A DNA stretch of 64,000 nucleotides from Methanobacterium_D sp040373355. GTDB taxonomy: Archaea > Methanobacteriota > Methanobacteria > Methanobacteriales > Methanobacteriaceae. How positions within the stretch are numbered: the first letter of the stretch is position 1; every line of letters starts with the position of its first letter. The notes under the pieces were generated by a model, which was not told the DNA's origin, did no database searches, and was given only the letters and a program-made list of their open reading frames with translations. The translations under genes and the position numbers were made by a program. Location: assembly GCF_047495555.1 (NCBI RefSeq), contig NZ_CP166866.1, positions 1,586,001-1,650,000 of the forward strand, read 5' to 3'. Below, one piece after another: positions 44,199 to 51,884 of this stretch.

Positions 44199-44945
44199 CT
44201 ATAGATCATTTATTGAATCCAACATTATCTTCAAAGACTCTTTAAGATTAACTGAATTATTAAAATCATTAACAATTTTTTTAAGTTCTTCTGGATCCTT
44301 ATTTTTAAGCTGCTCCACTTTTTTAATAATGCATGGAATTGTTCTTACAACATTATCAACTATTGTAATTGAAGCAGTTTTAGAAGTTCTGGATAAAGGA
44401 TTAAGATCTATAGCTATAACAAATTTTCCATTATTAATTAAAGCTTCGGTTCTATCACCATCTTCAAGAGGAACAAGAATTACATCTGCTTTATAAATTC
44501 CTTCAGGGCTTACATCTCCTCGAGGATGATTTAATCCCTTTATATGTTCCTGATCTTCATTTAAGGTTCCCAGTACATCATGAGCACCTTCTTCATTTAA
44601 TACTTTTAAAATAGCATTAATTCTTTCTGGTGTTCTATAAAAAAGGTTAATTTCTATTTTTGCATTTAAAACATCGGCAAGTCTAACAATTTCCGAGCTT
44701 ACAAGGGCTGTAGCGTTTCCATTAATAGATAAAACTGGGTTATTTGCAAGAATTAATGCAGCAGCGGCACTTTCAGAAGCTTTTTCAGCAGTTTTACTTG
44801 TTTTCTCTCCAATTAAATAATCAAATGCTTCGCCACGTCCATGTGCAATCATTCCCGCATCTGCTAAAATTCCTGATTTATAGGCATCTACAATTTTCTC
44901 TCTATTTAGAAGAGAATGGTATCTTGGATGATCTTCAGGTATCAT
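44199..44945 (-). CDS. 4-phosphopantoate--beta-alanine ligase (phosphopantothenate synthetase)
   Basis: A 248-aa enzyme of the archaeal CoA pathway that joins 4-phosphopantoate and beta-alanine with ATP, replacing bacterial PanC. The start MIPEDHPRYHSLLNREKIVD and VLSINGNATALVSSEIVRLA are signatures of the former DUF137 family, and length matches. AAGTGATT precedes the ATG. A 7-bp stem with a 12-base loop (45009-45034) lies 64 bases upstream and might be an operator. Confidence 0.9.
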   Translation of the reverse strand: MIPEDHPRYHSLLNREKIVDAYKSGILADAGMIAHGRGEAFDYLIGEKTSKTAEKASESAAAALILANNPVLSINGNATALVSSEIVRLADVLNAKIEINLFYRTPERINAILKVLNEEGAHDVLGTLNEDQEHIKGLNHPRGDVSPEGIYKADVILVPLEDGDRTEALINNGKFVIAIDLNPLSRTSKTASITIVDNVVRTIPCIIKKVEQLKNKDPEELKKIVNDFNNSVNLKESLKIMLDSINDL

Positions 44946-45282
44946 ATTTAATCACTTATTACTTTCAAAATTAGCTTTTAAAGCTTTATTTTAATTAATA
45001 AATACTGATTTTTCAGTTTTTGAACCGAAAAATAACAGGATGTTTTAAAATAAAATATATCTTTAATTTTTGCATTTAAAATTAATAAATGTATTCATCA
45101 TAAATTTATCATTAATTCTTACAATACAGATATTATTTTTAATTAAATTATTTAATCAATGAATTATATAATATAAAAAGAAGCATGATGAAGACCAAAT
45201 GTTAAATATTTATATTTAAAATAAAAATCCATAACCGGTAACAAGTAATTTAATAAGATAACAAAAATATAAATGGGATATC
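44946..45282. other. AT-rich intergenic region between divergent genes
   Basis: This 337-base region carries the promoters of the phosphopantothenate synthetase gene and of the small membrane-protein gene. The only structure I noticed is ATTTTTC (45009-45015) facing GAAAAAT (45028-45034). No open frame or RNA gene is evident. Confidence 0.45.
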
Positions 45283-45528
45283 ATGAAAGATACAATAGAA
45301 ATAAAAAGAGACGATTATGAAGAAAGAAGTCCAAGAACTGAAAAAAAAGTATCTAGGAGAAGGAAAATTAATAAGTATGGCGTAATTATAAGTCTTGTTT
45401 TCATTGCTGCAGGTTTAATTTGGTATGCCATAAACCTTGGACTTATTCCTACTCAGTTTATTGTAGAACAAGCAGGACCAATATTAATTATTATTCTGGG
45501 AATATTAATTTTAATTAAGTCATTATAA
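45283..45528 (+). CDS. Small membrane protein, LiaI/DUF5668-like helical hairpin
   Basis: An 81-aa protein with a highly charged N-terminal 30 residues (KKVSRRRKINKYG) and two hydrophobic helices. The pair GLIWYAINLGLIP and GPILIIILGILILIKSL resembles the membrane hairpin of LiaI/DUF5668 proteins. GGGATATC precedes the ATG. No function can be assigned; in bacteria such proteins act in envelope stress. Confidence 0.62.
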   Translation: MKDTIEIKRDDYEERSPRTEKKVSRRRKINKYGVIISLVFIAAGLIWYAINLGLIPTQFIVEQAGPILIIILGILILIKSL

Positions 45529-45595
45529 TGACTCTAATTTATTTTTTATTTATATAAATTCTTAATTTTATTTAAAAAGCATGAGAGGTATTTAT

Positions 45596-46627
45596 ATGAG
45601 TGATTTATTAGAAAAATTGTCCAATGCTCCGGGTGTTTCTGGTTTTGAAGGAGAAATTCGTAAAATTATGACAGAAGAGCTTACTGGTCATGTAGATGAA
45701 ATTGAAACTGATGGTCTTGGGAACTTGATTGCAGTTAAAAAGGGCAGTGGAAAAGGCAAAAAAATAATGTTAGCTGCTCACATGGATGAAATTGGCCTCA
45801 TGGTAAGACATATTGATAAAGAAGGATTTGTTAAATTTACTAAAATTGGTGGAATAAATGACCAGATGCTTCTAAATCAGGAAGTTTATATTCATTCTGA
45901 AGAGGGTATAGTTCTGGGAGTTATAGGTGCAAAACCACCTCATAGGATGAAAGCAGCAGAAAAAAGAAAAGTAGTAGAATATGAAAATATGTTCATTGAT
46001 ATAGGTGCCGCAAATAAAGAAGAAGCAGAAAAACTGGTTGGTGTAGGATATCCTATTACCATTAAACATGAATTTTCCAAGCTCCAAAGCAATTTAGTTA
46101 CTGGAAAAGCATTTGATAACCGTGTAGGATGTTATGTACTTGTCGAAGCAATGAAGAGAGCTAAAACTGATGCTACTATTTATGGAGTAGGAACAGTACA
46201 GGAAGAAGTTGGGCTTAAAGGAGCAAAAACTTCGGCATATAGGATAAACCCTGATCTTGCAATAGCACTTGATGTTACAATATCTGGAGATCATCCCGGA
46301 ATCAAATTTGAAGAAGCTCCTGCTAAAATTAATGGGGGACCAGCTATTATTTTAACTGATGCAAGTGGAAGGGGCTTAATTACCCACCCAACCGTTAAAA
46401 GACTTCTTATTGATGCAGCTGATGAAGAAGATATACCTTATCAACTGGAGGTAAGCGAAGGTGGAACCACTGATGCTACTGCAATCCATTTAACCAGAGA
46501 AGGAATACCTACTGGTGTCTTATCTGTCCCAACAAGATATATTCATACGCCAGTTGAAGTAGTAAGCCTTGATGATATTGAAAATACCATTAAGCTTCTT
46601 GTAGCTGCAATTGAAAGAGTTAAATAA
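45596..46627 (+). CDS. M42-family metallopeptidase (glutamyl/tetrahedral aminopeptidase-like)
   Basis: A 343-aa dinuclear-metal aminopeptidase of family M42, which forms large tetrahedral assemblies that degrade peptides. Metal and catalytic residues are visible in AAHMDEIGLMV, FDNRVGCY, VQEEVGLKGA (general base Glu pair), ALDVTISGDHPG and the late RYIHTPVEVV. GAGAGGT ten bases before supports ATG 45596 over the ATG at 45581. Length is typical. Confidence 0.9.
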   Translation: MSDLLEKLSNAPGVSGFEGEIRKIMTEELTGHVDEIETDGLGNLIAVKKGSGKGKKIMLAAHMDEIGLMVRHIDKEGFVKFTKIGGINDQMLLNQEVYIHSEEGIVLGVIGAKPPHRMKAAEKRKVVEYENMFIDIGAANKEEAEKLVGVGYPITIKHEFSKLQSNLVTGKAFDNRVGCYVLVEAMKRAKTDATIYGVGTVQEEVGLKGAKTSAYRINPDLAIALDVTISGDHPGIKFEEAPAKINGGPAIILTDASGRGLITHPTVKRLLIDAADEEDIPYQLEVSEGGTTDATAIHLTREGIPTGVLSVPTRYIHTPVEVVSLDDIENTIKLLVAAIERVK

Positions 46628-46677
46628 AATCAATTTAACTCTTTAAAATAATAATTTAAAATTAGTTTTATATGGTT

Positions 46678-47385
46678 TTATTTTTCTTCTACTCCCGACA
46701 ACATTTCAATTCCATTAGAGTTTATCTCATAGGTCATAAATTGTGTTGGTGTTCTGGTACTTCTCATTTTTACAATATCCATAATTCTTTCTCTACGGCC
46801 AGTATATGGATTTTCACGCTTCATTAGTTTAATAGCACCATAAACAGAAAATAATGCAATTTCGTTAAATTCATTGGAGGTTGCACTGTCCAGTATTGCT
46901 AATGTAGTTATATTCTTTTTCTTTAATCCATATACAAGATGATCAAAACGATCCCTGAATTCGTAAGGTGTTAATTTGGCTGTATAGCTTCCTAGATTAT
47001 CAATTATAACAACGTTGACATTATCTGGAATGGTTTCAAGTATTTTTGCAAAGTTTCCTTTCATTGTATCAATATCAATACTCATTTCAGCTTCTGTTAC
47101 TTTAGCTCTTACTCCAGCAAGTTCAATAATGCTCAGGATATCATTTTCTTGGTATTGTTTTAAATTCCAGTTAAAGGACTCTCCTTGTTGATTCAGGTCA
47201 TATGCATCTTCTTCAGTGGTGATATAAGCTGTTTTAAGTCCTTGTTCGCAGCTATTTTTTGCAAAATGGAGTCCAAATATAGTTTTACCAGAACCCGCAT
47301 CACCTGTAATAAGCATTGTCCTACCTGCAGGAAATCCACCAGTAATTTCATCAAATGCAGAAATACCTGTTTTTATTCTATCCAA
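46678..47385 (-). CDS. KaiC-like RecA-superfamily ATPase (TTG start)
   Basis: A 235-aa single-domain KaiC-like ATPase. It has FDEITGGFPAGRTMLITGDAG with Walker A GDAGSGKT, a Walker B VVIIDN, and the C-terminal GIEMLSGVEEK. It lacks the second KaiC domain and the phosphorylated region, so clock function is not implied. AAAGGAGATG is five bases before TTG 47385, which I take as start; the frame extends to 47412 without a better site. It begins 33 bases after a receiver-PAS-output gene, and such pairs are likely signalling units in methanogens. Confidence 0.82.
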   Translation of the reverse strand: MDRIKTGISAFDEITGGFPAGRTMLITGDAGSGKTIFGLHFAKNSCEQGLKTAYITTEEDAYDLNQQGESFNWNLKQYQENDILSIIELAGVRAKVTEAEMSIDIDTMKGNFAKILETIPDNVNVVIIDNLGSYTAKLTPYEFRDRFDHLVYGLKKKNITTLAILDSATSNEFNEIALFSVYGAIKLMKRENPYTGRRERIMDIVKMRSTRTPTQFMTYEINSNGIEMLSGVEEK

Positions 47386-47418
47386 TTTTACATCTCCTTT
47401 ATTACATAACAATTAAGA

Positions 47419-48669
47419 TTATTTCGAAAATATAAATTGAAATTTACACTCTTTATCCCCATCAGCTATACATGAGGTCTGTTCTATATTTCCTTTTATT
47501 TTTGTCCATGTAAAGCTACGTATTACTATTATTCTGCAAATAGTACAGAACATTGGACTGCATCTAGCTTCTTTATCCCATGGACATTTTGATAAGATGA
47601 GCTTTTCAGTATCTGGGAGTGGATCTTTTACTTCAATACCCAGATTAGATAAAAAGCCTACAGTCCATTTTAAATAACAACTGAGAATATTTTCACGATT
47701 ATTTATTTCATTATTTATGCAGTCATAAACACTATTTTCAAATCCGGGCTTAATATTAACTTCGAAACGATCAGCAAAGCTTTTTGAAATATTATTTCTA
47801 ATATGAGGGGGAACATTTGATGCAAAAACAGGCATAGCACTTAAAAGAAAACCAAAAAGTTCACTTCTAGCTTTTTCTTTTAATAACTGTTCCCTTTCTT
47901 TTTCAGCCTTTCTACGATTAGTAATATCTTGAAAAACAAGAACAACACCCGTATTATTATCTTTATCGCCGGTTATGGGTGAACAAGTATTATTTATAGG
48001 TATTTCAGCACCATTTTTTGTTATAAGGAGAAGATTTTCATTAATATTTAATGAATTATCTTCGAGAAGGTTGTTAATTGATAAATCAAAGAATTCTCTT
48101 GTTTCTTCATTTAAAAGCTTAAATATATTTTTAAGAGGATTCCCAATAGCTTGCTTCTGTTCCCATTCGGTTATTTTTTGAGCCGTATGATTCATAAAAG
48201 TAATATTTCCATTTTGATCAGTGGTTATTACGGCCTCTCCAATACTTTTGAGAGTTGTAGAAAGCCATTTTTCACTTTCTTTAAGCTTGCTTTCCATTTC
48301 ATGTTTATAAAGAGCAACTTCAATTGCACTGTGTAATTCACGGTCTTCAAATGGCTTGATAATATATCCAAATGGGCCTGTTATTTTAGCTCTTTTCAAT
48401 GTTTTTTCATCGGAATAAGCGGTTAAATAAACTATGGGAATATCATAGTTATCCTTAATTATTTGAGCAGCTTGAATACCATCCATATCTCCACGTAGGA
48501 CGATGTCCATTAATATTAAGTCTGGAAAAGTTTCAGCAGCTTTTTTGACAGCTTCTTCTCCCGAAGATACAATAGCAGGAACGTTATAGTCCATACTCTC
48601 CAGTCTATGTTTTATATCCATAGCTACTATACTTTCATCTTCGACTACAAGAATTTTAAAAGATGACAT
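47419..48669 (-). CDS. Response regulator: receiver-PAS-methanogen output domain
   Basis: A 416-aa protein. Residues 1-120 are a receiver with phosphoacceptor D55 in LILMDIVL; about 135-255 is a PAS domain (WLSTTLKSIGEAVITTDQNG); about 265-416 is the output region I recognise as methanogen output domain 1, with a cysteine cluster KCPWDKEARCSPMFCTICRI that may bind a metal or cofactor. It has no kinase or DNA-binding domain. ATG 48669 was chosen over GTG 48675; neither has a good SD. The KaiC-like gene follows in the same direction. Confidence 0.83.
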   Translation of the reverse strand: MSSFKILVVEDESIVAMDIKHRLESMDYNVPAIVSSGEEAVKKAAETFPDLILMDIVLRGDMDGIQAAQIIKDNYDIPIVYLTAYSDEKTLKRAKITGPFGYIIKPFEDRELHSAIEVALYKHEMESKLKESEKWLSTTLKSIGEAVITTDQNGNITFMNHTAQKITEWEQKQAIGNPLKNIFKLLNEETREFFDLSINNLLEDNSLNINENLLLITKNGAEIPINNTCSPITGDKDNNTGVVLVFQDITNRRKAEKEREQLLKEKARSELFGFLLSAMPVFASNVPPHIRNNISKSFADRFEVNIKPGFENSVYDCINNEINNRENILSCYLKWTVGFLSNLGIEVKDPLPDTEKLILSKCPWDKEARCSPMFCTICRIIVIRSFTWTKIKGNIEQTSCIADGDKECKFQFIFSK

Positions 48670-48742
48670 TAACACTAATTTATTTTAGATGTATATTAAT
48701 ATTGTCTTTTAATCCTAGCATCCTTATAAAACCATACTTAAT

Positions 48743-50527
48743 CTATGTTTTTGCACTATTACTTATTTTATGGAGATGTTTATAAATTGCTTTTGCTAAA
48801 TCTCTATTTATCCCTTTAACATCTGCAATTTCATCTACTTCTGCATTTTTAATACCTTCAATATCTCCAAAATGTTTTAAAAGATTTATTTTACGCTTTT
48901 CACCTATTCCATTAATATCATCGAGTATAGAATACTTTAATTCTTTTGATCTAAGCTTTTTATGGTAAGTTACTGCAAATCGATGCGCTTCATCTCTTAT
49001 TCTCTGTAAAAGATGTAATGCTTCAGAGTTACGTGGTAAAATAATTGGACTTGAAACTCCTGGAACAAAAACATGCTCAAATTCTTTAGCAAGACCAATT
49101 ATAGGTATGTCTTCATGATGTACTGATTTTAATACTTCTAATGCAGCATTAAGTTGCCCCTTTCCACCATCAACTAGAATTAAATCTGGTTTTTTATCAT
49201 GCTCATCAGGTGAAATTTTGCTGTATTTTCTGTGTATAACATTCCTCATCATAGCATAATCATCAGGTCCTTGAATATTAATTTTATACTTTCTATATCT
49301 GCTTTTTTTGGGCATTGCATCCTGAAAAACTACCATAGAGCCAACAGAAAGTTTACCACTAATATTGGAGATATCAAAGGCTTCGATATGTCTTGGGATC
49401 TTTGGTAGCTTTAAATATTTCTTAAGATCGAATATTGCACCTCTGACTTCTCGTTCCTGGTTCTTAATAACTTCGGCATTTTTAGCTACCATTTGCACTA
49501 ATTTAGTTTCATTTGTATTTTTTGGAGTTCTAAGGTTGACTTTATTGCCTCTATTTTCAGAAAGCCATTCTTTAATTAAATCATTTTCATCAGGCTTGTA
49601 TTGAATTATTATTTCTGAAGGTATATGTCGTGGTGTCATATAGTATTGCTTAAGAAATGCGGAAAGGATTTTATCAGGCAACGTGCCTTCTGTACCGCTC
49701 ATTAAGAAATCATCTTTTCCAATAATTTTACCATCTCTAATGGAAAATATGACAACACATGCAGCTTTTTCATCGTAAGAACATGCTATTATGTCCTGTT
49801 CAAGCCCTCTATCAAATTCAATTTTTTGTTTTTCAAGAATACTGTCTACTGAGTGGATTTGATCTCTTAAAACTGCAGCTTTTTCAAATTCTTGATTTTC
49901 AGACGCTTCTATCATTAATTCATTGAGCATTTGAATAATTTCTGTATATTTGCCTTCGAAAAAAAGGTTAATTTTCTCTATAATCTGGTTATAATATTCT
50001 TTAGTAATTTTACCGCTGCAAGGAGCACTACAAAGATTTATCTGATAATTAAGACATGGGCCATCCATTTTTCTACATGTTCTTATTTTAAAAAGAGCTT
50101 TAAGGGATTTAACAATCCCTCTAACAGATCCTGTGTCGGTAAATGGACCATAATAATATGCACCGTCGTCTTTAACATTTCTTGTAATTAGAACTCTCGG
50201 AAAATCTTCATTGGTTATTTTAATATAAGGATATCTTTTATCATCCTTTAAACGTATATTATAACGAGGTTTATATTTTTTAATAAGATTTGACTCTAAA
50301 ATAAGTGCTTCTTTTTCTGTATCAGTAATTATGTACTCCAAATTATGAAAATGGCTCATTAAAAGCTTTGTTTTTAACGGCTGTTCACGTGTACTGAAAT
50401 ATGATTTAACCCTTTTAATCAATGACTTGGCTTTTCCAACGTAGAGCACTTCATCATCGATGTTTCTGTATATATAAACACCTGGTTTATCTGGTAAATT
50501 ATCTGGTTTAGTGTAACGATTTGACAT
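48743..50527 (-). CDS. uvrC: Excinuclease ABC subunit C
   Basis: A 594-aa nuclease making both incisions in nucleotide excision repair. It has the GIY-YIG domain at the N-terminus (KPGVYIYRNIDDEVLYVGKA), a UVR motif near residue 205, the RNase H-like endonuclease domain (AFDISNISGKLSVGSMVVFQ and LILVDGGKGQLNAA) and a C-terminal helix-hairpin-helix pair. The system is bacterial in origin and common in methanogens. It is on the opposite strand from uvrB and uvrA, two genes away. GAGG seven bases before the ATG supports the start. Confidence 0.95.
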   Translation of the reverse strand: MSNRYTKPDNLPDKPGVYIYRNIDDEVLYVGKAKSLIKRVKSYFSTREQPLKTKLLMSHFHNLEYIITDTEKEALILESNLIKKYKPRYNIRLKDDKRYPYIKITNEDFPRVLITRNVKDDGAYYYGPFTDTGSVRGIVKSLKALFKIRTCRKMDGPCLNYQINLCSAPCSGKITKEYYNQIIEKINLFFEGKYTEIIQMLNELMIEASENQEFEKAAVLRDQIHSVDSILEKQKIEFDRGLEQDIIACSYDEKAACVVIFSIRDGKIIGKDDFLMSGTEGTLPDKILSAFLKQYYMTPRHIPSEIIIQYKPDENDLIKEWLSENRGNKVNLRTPKNTNETKLVQMVAKNAEVIKNQEREVRGAIFDLKKYLKLPKIPRHIEAFDISNISGKLSVGSMVVFQDAMPKKSRYRKYKINIQGPDDYAMMRNVIHRKYSKISPDEHDKKPDLILVDGGKGQLNAALEVLKSVHHEDIPIIGLAKEFEHVFVPGVSSPIILPRNSEALHLLQRIRDEAHRFAVTYHKKLRSKELKYSILDDINGIGEKRKINLLKHFGDIEGIKNAEVDEIADVKGINRDLAKAIYKHLHKISNSAKT

Positions 50528-50623
50528 TTCCCGGCCTCTATAGATTATTTTTGTTTAATAACTGAATATCAAAAATATAAAAAAATAACTGAAAAAAGTA
50601 AATATAGATATTAAAAGGGTTAA

Positions 50624-50663
<40 letters not shown>

Positions 50664-50672
50664 GTTATGTGT

Positions 50673-51449
50673 TTAAAGTAAGTCTATTTCTTCTCTTTTT
50701 GTTGGATATGCAACTTGAGGTCTCTTTACTATAAATGAATAATCTATATCTTCGTGCATTCTTACTGCAACTGATTTTGGTATCCCTATTGCCATATATT
50801 CTTCAGGGAACCATGCATTTCCGGTTGGATCTAATGGACCTACAAAAGCTGTATCTTTAGGAGCATTTTCAGCTAATCCTGCAGGATATGTAACAAATGT
50901 TGCGCATGATGGGCCAAAAGGCATTTTTACAGCCTCAAATGGATTTTTAGTTCTGAAATTTATAAGACTACCTAAATTACGAATTGATTCTGAATTTCCA
51001 AAGCATAGAAATGATTTTACATTAACATCTGTGTTAATATCTTCACATCTTTGAATTACAAGATATTTTCCCGGATTTTTAATCTCTCCAACAGCTTCTA
51101 AAAATCCTTCAACGTGCTCAGGGCTTGCTTTCATATATTCTGCTTCTCCACCTCGGAATTTTTCATTTCCTGTGGATACGAAATACTTAATGAATTTCAT
51201 TGGCTTAGTATACCCAAAATATGTCATTGCACCGGGGCAACATCCTTTGAGTGTATCTTTTCCAATATACAATGCAGATTCATCTTTATCAATTGCATTA
51301 ATCATTATCGACTTTGCTACGCATCGATCTGCAGAACACATGGGAACTGCATTTTCTGGCTTTTCATCGGTGTAATATACTGCTAAAGGACTTGTACTTA
51401 GATTTCCTGCCTTTTTAAGGGTTTCACCAATCTTTTTAATGGTTGAAAT
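50673..51449 (-). CDS. DUF169 protein, probable ATT start
   Basis: A protein of unknown function of the DUF169 family, recognised by MCSADRCVAKSIMINA and CCPGAMTYFGYTKPM with conserved cysteines. The first ATG (51341) gives 222 aa but cuts into conserved-looking sequence: the frame continues upstream through ISTIKKIGETLKKAGN and TSPLAVYYTDEKPE. No ATG, GTG or TTG occurs there. GGAAGGTG at 51455-51462 lies five bases before an ATT at 51447-51449, the same spacing seen at other starts in this window, so I propose ATT as start (258 aa). Alternatively the gene has lost its start. Confidence 0.7.
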   Translation of the reverse strand: MSTIKKIGETLKKAGNLSTSPLAVYYTDEKPENAVPMCSADRCVAKSIMINAIDKDESALYIGKDTLKGCCPGAMTYFGYTKPMKFIKYFVSTGNEKFRGGEAEYMKASPEHVEGFLEAVGEIKNPGKYLVIQRCEDINTDVNVKSFLCFGNSESIRNLGSLINFRTKNPFEAVKMPFGPSCATFVTYPAGLAENAPKDTAFVGPLDPTGNAWFPEEYMAIGIPKSVAVRMHEDIDYSFIVKRPQVAYPTKREEIDLL

Positions 51450-51566
51450 AATAACACCTTCCTTTTCTTTGAAAGAAAATTTTAAATCAAAGTTCGTAAT
51501 ACCATCACATATTTATAACATATTCCCTAATATAACATAAGTTATTTTGTAGTTAGTCACTATAAT

Positions 51567-51576
51567 GTATATAAAA
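51567..51576 (+). promoter_or_regulatory. TATA box before the 52-aa ORF and uvrB
   Basis: TGTATATAAA is a strong TATA element 35-40 bases ahead of the small ORF at 51609. It predicts initiation around 51595-51598, just before that ORF's SD. It may drive uvrBA as well, since no other good TATA box was seen before uvrB. Confidence 0.45.
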
Positions 51577-51608
51577 GTTATCTTTTTTTCAAAATAGAGG
51601 AAAGATAA

Positions 51609-51767
51609 ATGGGAAGCTTTGAGGCGCTTGGAAACTATAAAAAGATAATAAAGATATCAAATATAATAAATAAGTTAAATGAAGATTTAAAAACTCAAAT
51701 AAAACCTCAAAAACTCTTTAATAAAAATCGACAGAAAAGAATTCAACTTGTTGTGGTACAATGTTAG
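51609..51767 (+). CDS. Predicted 52-aa basic small protein upstream of uvrB
   Basis: An open frame of 52 codons starting MGSFEALGNYKKIIKISNII and ending LVVVQC. It is preceded by GAGGAAAG at a usable distance and by a TATA box at 51567-51576. The middle is a lysine/asparagine-rich helix and the end is hydrophobic with a terminal cysteine. No family recognised. The gene ends 117 bases before uvrB, so it may be the first gene of a uvrBA transcript, a leader peptide, or a chance frame; the combined signals favour a real gene. Confidence 0.5.
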   Translation: MGSFEALGNYKKIIKISNIINKLNEDLKTQIKPQKLFNKNRQKRIQLVVVQC

Positions 51768-51857
51768 TACTAGATTACTTTTCAAATGCTCTTACCCAAA
51801 ACATATTATTTGGTAAATTAATGTTAAACTGTTAAGTTAGAAATTAAATTTGAAGAA

Positions 51858-51876
51858 CCTTTTTGTCAAAAAGAGG
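51858..51876 (+). promoter_or_regulatory. Hairpin that masks the uvrB Shine-Dalgarno sequence
   Basis: CCTTTTT (51858-51864) can pair with AAAGAGG (51870-51876) around a five-base loop, with one G-U pair. The GAGGA used as uvrB SD is inside the 3' arm. The stem is weak and mostly A-U, so it could act like a temperature- or translation-sensitive switch. Confidence 0.4.
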
Positions 51877-51884
51877 ATAGAAAA

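Noticed and set aside
44946..45282. Possible tRNA or small RNA in this gap
   Set aside because: No GC-rich cloverleaf, no CCA-end or T-loop motif; only a weak 7-bp stem was seen.
46678..47385. Circadian-clock KaiC
   Set aside because: It is a single RecA-like domain without the second domain, and no KaiA or KaiB is nearby.
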